Origin: Owenia fusiformis | Taxonomy: Eukaryota; Annelida; Polychaeta; Sabellida; Oweniidae | Assembly (NCBI GenBank): GCA_903813345.2 | Contig: CAIIXF020000002.1 | Coordinates: 27,721,223 to 27,785,222 of the forward strand | DNA length: 64,000 nt | Direction of reading: 5' to 3' | Part shown: positions 32,401-45,037 of the stretch, one piece after another | Layout: every line of letters begins with the position of its first letter | How positions within the stretch are numbered: position 1 is the stretch's first letter | Position numbers and translations under genes: made by a program | Notes under the pieces: model-generated | Databases searched by the model: none | What the model saw: only the letters and a program-made list of their open reading frames with translations | What the model was told of the DNA's origin: nothing

Positions 32401-32917
32401 CAGGGTAGGCCACAGAAAATTGGAACATCTTTTCCATTCATTGTAAATTTATTGTTAGTCATGTATGATCTTCAATACATGTACTTTAGGAAATTGAAAA
32501 CAATTTATTGTCAACACCTAGTGGAAATGAATATATGTCAAGCTTAACATTTAATCATTCAATGCAAGGGTTTCCTTAAAATGTCTTCCACCCACCTGAA
32601 CAATCAGTCTGAGCAGTATTTGACATACATGGCTTAAATGATAGGTTTTGGTACATTTTGTGCCGGTTTTGAAAAAACTGAGGTCAGTTAAGCTAAATAA
32701 CCCAAAGGAGGACATGTCTAGCTTCTCCTAAGGATAACTACATACATGTATCTTTAATTGATGGACATTGTGTTGAGACTATTTCCAGCAGTGATGTCTA
32801 AAGCAGAGAAAATTGGAAACTTTCCATGACCATTAACTGATTTTTGGTGGATTGAACTGCAATATTAAAGAAAATTGAGTAAATAGAAAAATGTTCCAAT
32901 TTTATTGGCCCACCCTG
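32401..32917. mobile_element. Mariner-type MITE
   Basis: TA flanks both sides (32399-32400 and 32918-32919). The left end CAGGGTAGGCCACAGAAAAT and right end ATTTTATTGGCCCACCCTG are inverted, and TTGGAACAT is shared. 517 bases; no transposase remnant seen. Confidence 0.75.
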
Positions 32918-34869
32918 TAAAGTGATGAAATTATTACTGAATACAGTTTAATCTTCTCTTATACATGTATTGTTCTGATTGGATAGGAGGCTCAGTAAAT
33001 ACATTAATTGTGTTGAATATTTTGTATTGCCATACATGTAGCTCTGGTGAAAATAATACTGTGTACTTTCGGATATTATTCTTTTTTAAAAAGCATATTT
33101 TTTGAAATCCACCAAATATTTTTCTTACTATAAAATGTGTAAGCTTTACTCAAAATATCTAAATTGAACAAGGTGCAAACTTTATAAGAAAACAATCGAT
33201 TTTTCAAGAAAGGTCTGAACAGAATTTATCAGAATTACAGTTCCATGAAAAAAAGAAATCAGATGATTGCTTTCATAAAATATTGTGATATGTTCATTCC
33301 ATTGATTGTGAACATTGGTGTACTGGTGTAGTTCCAGCAATTTGATTTATCCTTAAAACAAAAATTGATAGGCCTATTTGATTAATAAAAAAGTATTTTT
33401 AAATTTTGCAGTGAATAACAGTCATGGTATACCATCATACAGGGCAATACAAATATCTAAAAACACTTAATGAACCATGACTTGTATCTGAATCTAATTC
33501 ACAAAACACTACACAAAGGTGAAAGGAAAGGATTTGAATAAGACTTGAGAAAGTAAATGTATTTGTGAACTTGGCCCAAGTGCCCCATCTCCGATCTCCA
33601 TGTAGCCCTGATGCTATCCTGAATTGCGCACCGTTCATTTACTCTGAATTGAAAGCCCCTAATGTCACGTGCCCCAAAACTCCAGGCTAGTAAAAAAGCT
33701 GTACAGAAATAATTAAACATGATGCTAGATGCATAGAACACCAGGAGAAAATAAAGTTATTGAAATTCCAATAAACAAACATTGAAAGGATCAAATTAAA
33801 ATAATTGATTTAAATGTCAATCAATCACATTCCAATTGCTAAGATTCCTGAGCTAGAATATTTGGAATGTATAGTACAGGTATCCCCAAATTATAGGAGT
33901 CTCATTAAAAGACTTTATATCCATTTTAAGACTCTTTCATTACTTGAACTCCACATATTTGGTAAGATACAAAAAATCATTACAATTATTACATTTGTCA
34001 CTAGCATTAGCCTCCTAGTGTGAGGCAGTGTAGCCTCTTTTTCTTCGCACTTTAAAGGTTTCTGTACCATTCAGTTTTAAATTCGCCATATATCCATTTC
34101 TCAGCAAAAGCTATACTTGATTGTTTTGCAAGAATTAGCCTACTTCTATTTCTGTTGGCTTATAATACTAAACAATGTTTTTTCACTTGGCCCTACACTT
34201 TACTAGATTTATTGGCCATATATCCAATAGAGTATATTTGATGAATCAGCACTATGCTTGATTCTTCACCTGGTTCTACAGATAGTTGTATAATAATTAG
34301 TTTTCTTGGAGCTAGATCTGTTGATTCATATATTTGTTGGTTCATATGGTCCCATATTTCCTGGTTCAACTCTTTGCTGACTTGTATATTGTTTGTTAAC
34401 ATGGCTCTGTACCTTTTTAACTTTGCTGAAAATAAAAAGTTTTATATTAATGTTTGCAGATGAGATAAGTCAGATTAGACACTCTAGTAGCTGAGCTCAT
34501 TTTCTTGCAAAATGTTTAGTTTGAATTTGAGTTGATAAATGTTCTCAATGTGCAATGGCGGAGCTATATGACATCATATTTGTTTGAAATGAGTTCCCTG
34601 AGATTTGGCTCATTTGTGCTATACATTGGGTGCATTCTTTGTTTTTTAATCAAAAGTGCTCCCTAATTTTGTGTGCCCCATCACATATTTTTGTATCACT
34701 TGGCTTTATTAAACATTTTAAATGGTATTTCCATCCATTTATGTTCAGCTTAGATCATCTATTAAATCTTGAACACAAAATATGTATGCAATGGTGGTAA
34801 GAAACATTTTTTATGAATTTGTGATATAAACAGATGCTTTATTTGTTATTTTTAAGTAAGTGCCCCCTA
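32918..34869. other. Intron segment, nothing recognised
   Basis: AT-rich sequence. Frames at 33435-34463 are short, overlap on both strands and carry no motif. Confidence 0.4.
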
Positions 34870-37627
34870 ACACTTCATGGTAAACTATCTGTGAGATTAA
34901 CCTACCCTCAGGACCTATATGATTGACTCTCAGTGAGAGAAACTACCCTTGGGACCTTTATGGTTATTATCAGTGAGGTTGACCTACCCTCAGGACCTAT
35001 ATGACTGACTCTCAAGGAGAGAAACTACCCTCAGGACCTTTATGGTTAACTATCAGTGAGGTTGACCTACCATCAAGACCTATATGATTGACTCTCAGGG
35101 AGAGAAACTACCTTTGGGACCTTGATGGTTAACTATCAGTGAGGTTGACCTACCCTCAGGACCTATATGATTGACTCTTGGTGAGAGGAACTACCCTTGG
35201 ATCCTTTATGGTTATTGTCAGTGAGGTTGACCTACCCTCAGGACTTATATGATTGACTCTCAAGTAGAGGAACTACCCTTGGGACCTTTATGGTTATTGT
35301 CAGTGAGGTTGACCTACCCTCAGGACCTATAAGACTGACTCTCAAGGAGAGAAACTACCCTCAGGACCTTTATGGTTAACTATCATTGACTCTCAAGTAG
35401 AGGAACTACCCTTGGGACCTTTATGGTTATTGTCAGTGAGGTTGACCTACCCTCAGGACCTATAAGACTGACTCTCAAGGAGAGAAACTACTCTCAGGAC
35501 CTTTATGGTTAATTATCAGCGAGGTTGACCTACCATCAGGACCTATATGATTGACTCTCAGGGAAAGAAACTACGTTTGGGACCTTGATGGTTAACTATC
35601 AGTGAGGTTGACCTACCCTCAGGACCTATATGATTTACTCTTGGTGAGAGGAACTACCATTGGGACCTTTATGGTTATTTTCAGTGAGGTTGACCTACCC
35701 TCAGGACCTATATGATTGACTCTTGGTGAGAGGAACTACCCTTGGGACCTTTATGGTTATTTTCAGTGAGGTTGACCTACCCTCAGGGCCTATATGATTG
35801 ACTCTCAAGTAGAGGAACTACCCTCATATATATGATTGAGTCTTAGGGAGAGGAACTACGCTCAGGACCTTCATGGTTAACTATCAATAAAGTTGACCTA
35901 CCCTCAAGACCTATATGATTGACTCTCAGGGAGAGGAACTGCGCTCAGGACCTCCATGGTTAACTATCAGTGAGGTTGACCCACCCTCAAGACATATATG
36001 ATTGACTCTCAAGGAGAGGAACTACCCTCAGGACCTTCATGGTTATTGTCAGTGAGGTTGACCTACCCTCAGGACATTCATGGTTAACTATCAATGAGGT
36101 TGACCTACCCTCAGGACCTATATGATTGACTCTCATGGAGAGGAACTACCCTCAGGACCTTCATGGTTATTGTCAGTGAGGTTGACCTTCCCTCAGGACA
36201 TTCATGGTTAACTATTAATGAGGTTGACCTATCCTCAGGACCTATACGATTGACTCTTGGGGAGAGAAACTACCCTCAGGACCTTCATGGTTATCTACTC
36301 TCAGGACCTTCATGGTTAACTACCAGTGAGGTTGACCTACCCTCTGGACCTATATGATTGACTCTTGGTGAGAGGAACTACCCTTGAGACCTTTATGGTT
36401 ATTGTCATGGAGGTTGATCTACCCTCAGGACCTATATGATTGACTCTCAGGGAGAGAACTACCCCCAGGACCTTCATGGTTAACTATCAGTGAGGTTGAC
36501 CTACCCCCAGGACCTATATGATTGACTCTTGGTGAGAGGAACTACCCTTGGGACCTTTATGGTTATTATCAGTGAGGTTGACCTACCCTCAGGACCTATA
36601 TAACTGACGCTCAAGGAGAGAAACTACCCTCAGGACCTTTATGGTTAACTATCAGTGAGGTTGACCTACCATCAGGACCTATATGATTGACTCTCAGGGA
36701 GAAAAACTACCTTTGGGACCTTGATGGTTAACAATCAGTGAGGTTGACCTACCCTCAGGACCTATATGATTGACTCTTGGTGAGAGGAACTACCCTTGGG
36801 ACCTTTATGGTTATTGTCAGTGAGGTTGACCTACCCTCAGGACCTATAAGACTGACTCTCAAGGAGAGAATCTACACTCAGGACCTTTATGGTTAACTAT
36901 CAGTGAGGTTGACCTACCATCAGGACCTATATGATTGACTCTCAGGGAGAGAAACTACCTTTGGGACTTTCATGGTTAACTATCAGTGAGGTTGACCTAC
37001 CCTCAGGACCTATATGATTGACTCTTGGTGAGAGGAACTACCCTTGGGACCTTTATGGTTATTTTCAGTGAGGTTCACCTACCCTCAGGGCCTATATGAT
37101 TGACTCTCAAGTAGAGGAACTACCCTCATATATATGATTGAGTCTCAGGGAGAGAAACTACCCTCAGGACCTTCATGGTTAACTATCAGTGAGGTTGACC
37201 TACCTTCTGGACTTATATGATTGACTCTTGGTGAGAGGAACTACCCTTGAGACCTTTATGGTTATTGTCAGGGAGGTTGATCTACCCTCAGGACCAATAT
37301 GATTGACTCTCAGGGAGAGAAACTACCCTCAGGACCTTCATTGTTATCTATCAGTGAGGTTGACCTACCTTCTGGACCTATATGATTGACTCCTGGTGAG
37401 AGGAACTACCCTTGAGACCTTTATGGTTATTGTCAGGGAGGTTGATCTACCCTCAGGACCTATATGATTGACTCTCAGGGAGAGAAACTACCCTCAGGAC
37501 CTTCATGGTTAACTATCAGAGAGGTTGACCTACCTTCTGGACCTATATGATTGACTCCTGGTGAGAGGAACTACCTTTGGGACCTTTATGGTTATTGTCA
37601 GTGAGGTTGACCTACCCTCAGGACCAG
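34870..37627. repeat. 83-bp dimeric minisatellite, about 33 units
   Basis: The unit of about 83 bases has two related halves of 41-42 bases: CTACCCTCAGGACCTATATG + ATTGACTCTCAGGGAGAGAAA, and CTACCCTCAGGACCTTCATG + GTTAACTATCAGTGAGGTTGAC. Both halves share CTACCCTCAGGACCT, so the dimer arose from one monomer. Deletions and swaps (such as 35375-35400 and 35820) break the period. Frames such as 36163-36357 are simply windows through the array. Confidence 0.92.
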
Positions 37628-37707
37628 GGCCGAGGCTGAATTCAGTATTATTGGCCCTGTTAATACCAAAGTTTATTCAAATTTACAGAAATCCTCATGT
37701 AGTTGTC

Positions 37708-37937
37708 CTAATCTTTATGTAATATCATGGTTAAATTGCTCCCCTTCCAATGTTTATCGAGGTTCTTTTTAAAAGTTTCTAAGGATTGGGATTGTATGAC
37801 AAATGGTGTTAACAAGTTCCAGTCAGTTCCAGTTTTTTCAAATGTCAAGTCTAAGACATTATTTATATAGTTTCTTTGGATGACCCCTGGTGGTGGATTA
37901 ATTCTCAATAAAGAAGGAACTTGATTCAATTCTAACA
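37708..37937 (-). pseudogene. LINE ORF2 C-terminal fragment, 3' part
   Basis: The minus-strand peptide has DWNLLTPFVIQSQSLETFKK and a KNLDKHW end, the WN-x-Lp..vv...s...FK..LD.hw signature of CR1-type ORF2. It continues the fragment at 38585-38750, from which it is separated by the foldback at 37938-38579. Confidence 0.8.
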
Positions 37938-38579
37938 CACCCTATGCAGACAGAGCCTGTGGGAAATATTGGGTGCGGCGCAAATGAGCAGAGGGTGCGG
38001 AGCTAACGGTCATTTTTGAATTTAAAATTGGGATATTTCTGAAACTAAGCCGTTTTGGGACTTCAAATATACCAAGATATGTGTGTTTGACACCAAATAT
38101 CAATACAATTGTGAAAATAGTAGCGCAATTCATTTTATAGCGACGCAGTGTGCCTTAAACCTTTCCAAGACCTATATATTTTGAAACTATCCTTTTAATA
38201 CTGCGTCCCCAGCATTCATAAAAAATGGTGTTCAAGATACACTACCCATGCAAATTATTTTTGCATCTTGGAAGCCAGGCAGTATCTGTGTGATTTTATA
38301 AAAATTCGGAAATGTTCTTCAGATATGAGCCCCCTCTAAATATTGGGTGCGGAGGTACATTTATGGAGCTGCGTCGCTATAGAATGAATTGCGCTACTAT
38401 TTTCACAATTGTATTGATATTTGGTGTCAAATTCACATATCTTGGTATATTTGAAGTCCCAAAACGGCTTAGTTTCAGAAATATCCCAAATTTAAATTGA
38501 AAAATGACCGTTAGCTCCGCACCCTCCGCTCATTTGCTCCGCACCCAATATTTCCCACAGGCTCTGTCTGCATAGGGTG
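37938..38579. mobile_element. 642-bp foldback element inside a LINE remnant
   Basis: The arms of about 220 bases (from CACCCTATGCAGACAGAGCC to AGCGACGCAG, and the reverse) are over 90 per cent complementary. The direct repeat TAACA lies at 37933-37937 and 38580-38584, a 5-bp target duplication. The interior is about 200 bases without coding sequence. The arms also contain matched frames (37942-38133 minus and 38312-38500 plus give the same peptide, MNCATIFTIVLIFGVK), which is a consequence of the palindrome. Confidence 0.88.
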
Positions 38580-38584
38580 TAACA

Positions 38585-38755
38585 TAGGCATTGAAAATTT
38601 TGTAAACTTCAATCATATCACCTCTCCTTCTTCTGTATTTCAGGGAGAATAAATTGAGTTTCTTTAGTCGTTCTGTATAACTCAAGGCTTTAATTGAATT
38701 ATCATGTTTAGTAGCTTTACATTTGACTCTATTTGATACTGTCCATTACATATCT
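38585..38755 (-). pseudogene. LINE ORF2 C-terminal fragment, 5' part
   Basis: The minus-strand frame reads ALSYTERLKKLNLFSLKYRR then RRGDMIEVYKIFNAY, the typical YeeRL..L.L.sL..RR.RgDmi..yKi segment after the RT thumb in CR1-like LINEs. It precedes the 37708-37937 fragment in element order. Further 5' sequence is lost. Confidence 0.85.
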
Positions 38756-39329
38756 TGGATGCCATATGACATTTCCATATTTTATTAATGGTGTTATAAG
38801 TGTTTATAGCACTAAAATAATCATGGAACACTGGAACCTATTTTATGCATTGTAGTTCGTTATAAAGTTAGATACATTGATAATTGCTTAAACACATTTT
38901 GCAGAGAAACTTAGTTGAAATTTTGCCATAACCCATATGGAATATTCCATTATTTCCTCTTCTGGTGTCTATAATTGCATTATCTAAGTTATATAAGAAC
39001 AACATTAGTATTGCCCTTTTCATGATAACTTTAGCCTTAAATTAAAGGCATTGTCTCCAAATGACTTGAAAATGAGTAAAGATTCAACTATTTGATACAG
39101 ATTTTACTCCATTGTTTAGACTATATTACCAATACCTGCCATAATGTTAAAATACACCGAATAATATTGTTACAGTTACAGGTTCAGCAAATTGTTTTGA
39201 TATAACTTGATATAAAGAAATCTGTCTAAATTAATAAGTCAAGTTATAAAAATGGCCTGGTATCACTTGACTGAGGATTATTTACAGAGGAAATGGTACT
39301 CTTCAATGAGATACTCACAATATCTTATT

Positions 39330-40140
39330 CACTATCAGTGAGGTTACCTACCTACAAGACCTACCTAATTCACTGATGATTCTGAGATGACCTATAGACA
39401 AGACCTACCTAAGAAAGTTTCAGTGAGGTGACCTATTCCAAAAACCTACATTATTCACTATCAGTGAGGTGAGCTTCCCAGAATATCTACCTGAGATAAA
39501 ATATGTGTACCTCCAAGACCTAACTTATTCCCTATCAGTGAGGTGAGCTATCCAAAGAAACCACATTGATCACTAATAGTGAGGTGGGCTTTTAAGAAGA
39601 CCCACTTTTTTTACTTTCAATGTGGTAAGCTATCTATAAAACATACCATATTCATTATCAGTGAGATGAGTTACATGTACAAAATATACATCATTATCAG
39701 TGAGGTGAGTTACCAAGAAAACCTACCTTAGTCACCATCAGTAACATTTTCCCTATCAATTAGGTAAACTACCAACAAAATCTACCTTAGTCACTTTCAA
39801 TGAGGTGAGCTTCCAAGAAGGCCAATAGTTTTCACTACCGATGGGGTTAGCTACAAGAACTTTCTTATTTGCTATCAGCGAGGAGAGTTACCTACCACTC
39901 CTATCATAGTCACTATCAGTGAGGTTAGCTACCTAAAAGACCTACCTTAATCAATATCTTTGAGACCAGTAGCTCATATCTGTGGAGGTATGTGTTAGGG
40001 TAATCAATAACTTTGCTTGAGAATCCAGGTCTACCTGCAAAGGAATGGGCAACATGTACAGCACATATTGTAATGCTCATAAAAGTGCACCTAATATGCT
40101 AGTCTACCTTAGAAGACCTACCTTATTCAGTATCAGTGAG
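39330..40140. repeat. Decayed satellite related to CAGTGAGGT arrays
   Basis: Loose units of about 40-60 bases with TATCAGTGAGGTGAGCTACC and AAGACCTACCTTATTCACTA. The TATCAGTGAGGT word is shared with the 34870-37627 array, but homogeneity is much lower, so this looks like an older or un-homogenised part of the same satellite. A further trace lies at 41555-41720. Confidence 0.7.
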
Positions 40141-40528
40141 TTTAAGCTACCAAGAAAACATTATTCCCTTTCAGTATTATGCAACATTATGTGGGTGGCA
40201 TTATTTGTTTCAACCTGAACAATTTCATTTTCTGCATATGTTTGTCATAATTTCAAATTATGATGTAAATTGTAACATAAATATTATATTGCACTCACTG
40301 GCTATAATACGCTACATCAATCCAAATTGTAGAATTATGAAGTATATCTTTTTCAAAAATCTGATATCTTATAATGCAAATATGGCCCCATAATGGAGGT
40401 ATTGTCATTAATTAACATACAAATTACCTCATTTCAAAGAGCAACAAAGTGTCATTAGTATCACCATGGGCATGTGAACATTAAATGCGCATATGGGCAA
40501 TTTCTATGGAAACTGAGTTTTTTGTTTT

Positions 40529-41255
40529 AAAGGAGCACGTGGGTTATCGCAAACAATTTCAGAAGGTTATATCTTGGATTATGACTATTTTCTGACAATG
40601 AAGACAAGTTTATCTTTTAGATCAATTCATTTTCTCAATGAAAATTATGCACAGTAATAATAAATTCAAACAAACTCGGAGATATTTAACTAGCAATTAA
40701 CCCATCAACACACTTTTTTACCCCATTTTGAAGATGTTGACCCCATTTTCACCAAAAATGCAATCATTTTTTACAATGTTTAATGCATTACTATTCTTTA
40801 TTTTGATGTATCAAATAGTTCTTGAAAGAAAAACTTAATTGCATTAAGATAAGAGTTCCCCATGTTATTTCTCCATTGAAAAATCTCATGCTATCCATTG
40901 GTTTCAGTTCATTTTGGTCATCCAAATTGAATATCTTTAAAGTCCCTGGAGCAATCAAATTTTCCTTTTAGAATATCGAACATGTCTCAAAGCACATTCT
41001 AATTATGCATTCAACAATATAATAATAGGTTGCATTTTTGGTGAAAATTAGGTCAACATTTTTGAAAAAGTATGTTGATTGGTCCATTGCCCCTTCAATA
41101 TCACTTAGGTCTGATTAACTAAATTATCATTATATATACTTTTCTTGAAGATAATGAATGGATCTAAAAGATACACCCATGTTCATGATCAGAAAATATT
41201 CATAATTCAAGTTAGAATCGTTTAAAATTGTTTGCGATAACCTACGTACTCCTTT
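40529..41255. mobile_element. 727-bp foldback element
   Basis: The left arm AAAGGAGCACGTGGGTTATC + GCAAACAATTT is matched by the right arm's complement with GTACGTAGG in place of GCACGTGGG. Inverted similarity continues inward for about 300 bases (for example ACCCCATTTTCACCAAAAAT near 40740 against ATTTTTGGTGAAAATTAGGT near 41035). No coding sequence. Confidence 0.8.
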
Positions 41256-43203
41256 ACCTTTTTTACAAAGAAATATTATTTACAAAGAAATATTAATTAT
41301 TTTGCATGATAAATCAGTTATTAGAATCTAGTGAAACTAATCAATCTGATCAATTTCACAGTTGAGTAAAAATTTATATAAAGTATCATAAGGAATAACA
41401 AGCTATGCACTTATTCAGGTCTTTCTGCGTATAGTCAAGTTTCATAGGAGCTTTCTGTATAAATCTTTATTTAAATGGTTTATTAATGCCATTTCTATGT
41501 TTGTCATATATAAAAATTTCAACGATATTGAAGAATTAAAAAAATTTGCCCCCAGTAGTGAGGTGAACTCACTTCAGTACACACTTGAAGGATCATGTGT
41601 ATTGTAAGACCTGAAGAGAGATCACCAGATATATCAGGACCATTTCTCTGGAGGAATGTGTTAAGGTCTTCAAGAACTTTGCCTGCAGAATCCAGGTGTG
41701 CCTGCAAAGGAATGGACAACATTAAGAGCACATCTTCAAAGTGTATCTACAGTTGAGCTAGTTATTCGGAACTTCTTGTGGAGTTGCTCAATGGTGCCTA
41801 TCTAGTTTTAATGTACTAAGAAAGTCAAAAATCATTCAGATAATAAAAATGTTATGAATCATTATCTAAGCGATCTTTGGCAGTAGGTGAATATCTTTAT
41901 TTATACTATGAATTACTATGAAATATGTATATACAGAGCATAATTAAATTGTTAATTAAACTTCATAATTAAAGAATTCAAATTCTTTGAGTTAAGTTAA
42001 AGTAAGTAAGTAAAATCTATTCGGAGATCATAAACATTACAAAGTGAGGGTGTTCATCAAATGCTGTATTTGGCCATATATAGTATTGAATAAATTGGTG
42101 ATGAGCTAGATTCAATTTTAACCAACAAAATTGGTTTGTATACTAGTAATATAATTTTTAAATTTTTTCATTTTTAAAGTTATAAGTTAACATTTACATA
42201 GATCCTTCAAGAAACAACAAAATCATGTTGAATTGTAGTTTAAGCAATATAATATTTGAGTTGTGCTGTGACCTTGAACTTATATACCTGATTAACTTTC
42301 ATCAGAACAGTTCATAGAGATGCCAAGAAATGTTTATCTAAAGAAATGTGGTAAGATATATTGCAGGTTTTGATGAATACTTAGGTATACATTAGGTATT
42401 TTAATGAAATTGAATTTATTGGCCAATTGATAAATATAGCAATAATATCAGTCTTTTTTCTTCATCCTTGCATTTCCTCACCAACAATTTAAAGGAGTAA
42501 AATTATCTGTTACATAAACCAGTCATATCTGATATTTCTGCATTGTTTTAGTTATGTGGTAATATTGTTTTCTTGACATAACTTCTTAACATAAAAAAAT
42601 TATTAAAAGACAGCTTCCTAAGTTTTATATATAGCCATCTTGACATTTATGACATTATTTGACATCATTATATTATGTTCCTGAAATGAGAATCTGCATA
42701 TCAAAGAATATGAAAGAGATAACTATGAAGTGTAGCATCCGTAATAGAGACCAAGTGAATATATTGTCATTGGAAACATACATACTGGAATAAAATAAAA
42801 GATCTATACTGGTGCATGATACCATGTGAATAGATACTGGGGTAAGTGCCATGGGTAAAATATATACTGGAATAAATAAAAGAACCATACTGGTGAAAGA
42901 TTCAAAATACAATCAGAATACTGGAGTACTGGATGATATAACATGACATTAACATGCAAAATGTCACAACCTGCCATCTGTTACAGACACCAATCTTGAA
43001 ATTTTCTTCGAATTTTAATAAAATATGTGTCACTACTTTAATATCAATCAGAATAATTTTTACCACTTTGACATACATTTTTATGCTTAACATTTACTAC
43101 ATGATCTGGACTGTACATTATTTAATAGGTGATGTCACTTACTTATTGATGAATATAAAAAATATTTTTTATTATTTTGGCACATGCTCTACTTTGAAAA
43201 AAA
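41256..43203. other. Intron segment with minor repeats
   Basis: 42775-42895 has three ATACTGGAATAAA/ATACTGGTG words about 30-60 bases apart. Nothing else is recognised. The frame at 42954-43367 is AT-driven and without motifs. Confidence 0.4.
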
Positions 43204-43610
43204 ATTTGGGTGTCTTGAATGTTCTGTTTCTGTTTGATTTTTTGTCACTTAACGGATATCAGCACCGCTTGCTTAGAGGTAGCACATTTTTATTTAATGT
43301 ATCAAAATTTGTAGAAAATGACAAAGAAGCCTTTCAACTTTCAAAACGCAAATATAATTTGTATTGATATGTCATTTGATCACCAATATTGAATGAATGC
43401 TGTTAACGCTGTGTAACAGCTGCAATTTCACATTATTTCCACAATAATTTACGCACTGCTTGTTTTCGTATAGCACAGTCTGCATAGGGTGATCAAGGGA
43501 AATAGGTCTCGATTGATCCTAAATTTGCAGCTCATTAAGAGGACTCATCTCTGACCTAGCTGATTTTTGGGTGTCCTGAATGTTCTGTTTCTGTTTGATT
43601 TTTTCAGAAG
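43204..43610. repeat. Pair of 44-bp direct repeats
   Basis: TTGGGTGTCTTGAATGTTCT followed by GTTTCTGTTTGATTTTTT at 43204-43245 recurs at 43567-43605 with one or two changes, 361 bases apart. The origin is unknown. Confidence 0.7.
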
Positions 43611-44880
43611 GGGATCATATATGCTTTCATTATATATAAAGTAAATTGGATCTTCACTGTGAAAGTATTTCAGTACATCGTCTTAAAGATTAGATGGGTA
43701 TGACGTTACGGAAAAAAACGCCTCAAATCATCATACTGCCTACAAGATTGTTTTTAATTTACGGCATTTGATAAGCTGAAGTGTTTTGGTGCCAATTATT
43801 TTTCATGAGTACTAATAAAGCTAGCATTGCAATAACAGAATAGATATAGGGTTTTGACCCCTTACCCAAGTTTGGCAGTACAATTGACGCCATATCAAAT
43901 TTTAATTGACTTTCAATTTTCATAACTTTGACATTTTTTGAGGAAAAAAATAGAATAGAAAATTGACATAATGTTTTTATTGTTTTAAACAAGTTAGATC
44001 ATGTACCCCTGAATAAAATTTGAAAATATAAAAAGGTTCCACTGTCAATTTTTTCTTTAAGTTATTTATAACCAGAGTTTTGCTTTTTTCTGACATTTTT
44101 AGAATTTCATTAAATATATTTATTTCAATAAACTTTGATATTCTTTGAGATAGGTGGAACCTTTTTTTATTTTTTAAGTGTTATACGGAGTACACTCACT
44201 ACACAATCTTGCTGGCCATACCATATAATGATTTTCTTATACATCTAATCAGAGACATATAAAATAAAACTAGAATGCGGAAAACTAATATTTTCTCATG
44301 CTGTTGGCATTTAGCAGAAAAAGCAAGTTACATGATAGGGTTGTCATAAGACTCATAATGTCTGTAAAACATTTGCGACACATATGTAGATTCTGCTGGA
44401 ATATAATGAATGAAATTAGAACAACTTAGGAAAACAAATAAAAGCATTGTCCCAAATTATGCAATGGGATTTGAAAAATCAGTGACGTACGCATGTATAT
44501 TTCGTTTATTGGTTTAATTGTTAATGGAGCAATGTGTCACTGACGTCACAGATAATAGTACCATATTCCAAGAATTTGTTAACAAGAGGGTTATATGACG
44601 TCATGATAAAACAATGCTGAGGAGCTCATACATGTAGTTGCTATGAGTTACTATGTCGTAAAACATCATTTACCATCATTGACATTAAATATAGAACACT
44701 CGTAAAACGTGAAGTTAACAAACAAGCTTTTCCTAGAGATGTTTATTTTCTATTTCTTCACTAGGCAAATATATCACCTTTGTCGTAAGAATAGAGGTGA
44801 GTCACAGATAGTTATGGACATTAATTCAATCATCCTCCGATCACAGGGCTTCAAAATCCAGAATATCTTCTTTCTTTTTA

Positions 44881-45037
44881 CACCCTGCTATAAGCAGTTA
44901 GCAGTTCCCCGATTAAGAACTCGCAATCTGATTGGCTGTCGCAACACTGCGACAGAAATCACGTATAAGTCATTGCGCATAATTAGATCACGTGATTCAG
45001 TTAAATCGGGCGCGTCCAAATTGGTTATAGCAGGGGG
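44881..45037. mobile_element. Short CpG-rich inverted-repeat element
   Basis: CACCCTGCTATAA at the left and TTATAGCAGGGGG at the right are inverted. The roughly 155-base interior is richer in CpG than its surroundings (TCGCAACACTGCGAC and others). Part of the frame at 44709-45134 crosses it, so that frame is not a gene. Confidence 0.55.

Noticed and set aside
34870-37627. CRISPR array
   Set aside because: Units are contiguous diverged minisatellite copies without unique spacers, and the DNA is eukaryotic.
42954-43367. Plus-strand ORF of 137 codons
   Set aside because: Rich in Phe, Ile, Leu and Tyr from AT bias; ends near a direct repeat; no motif.
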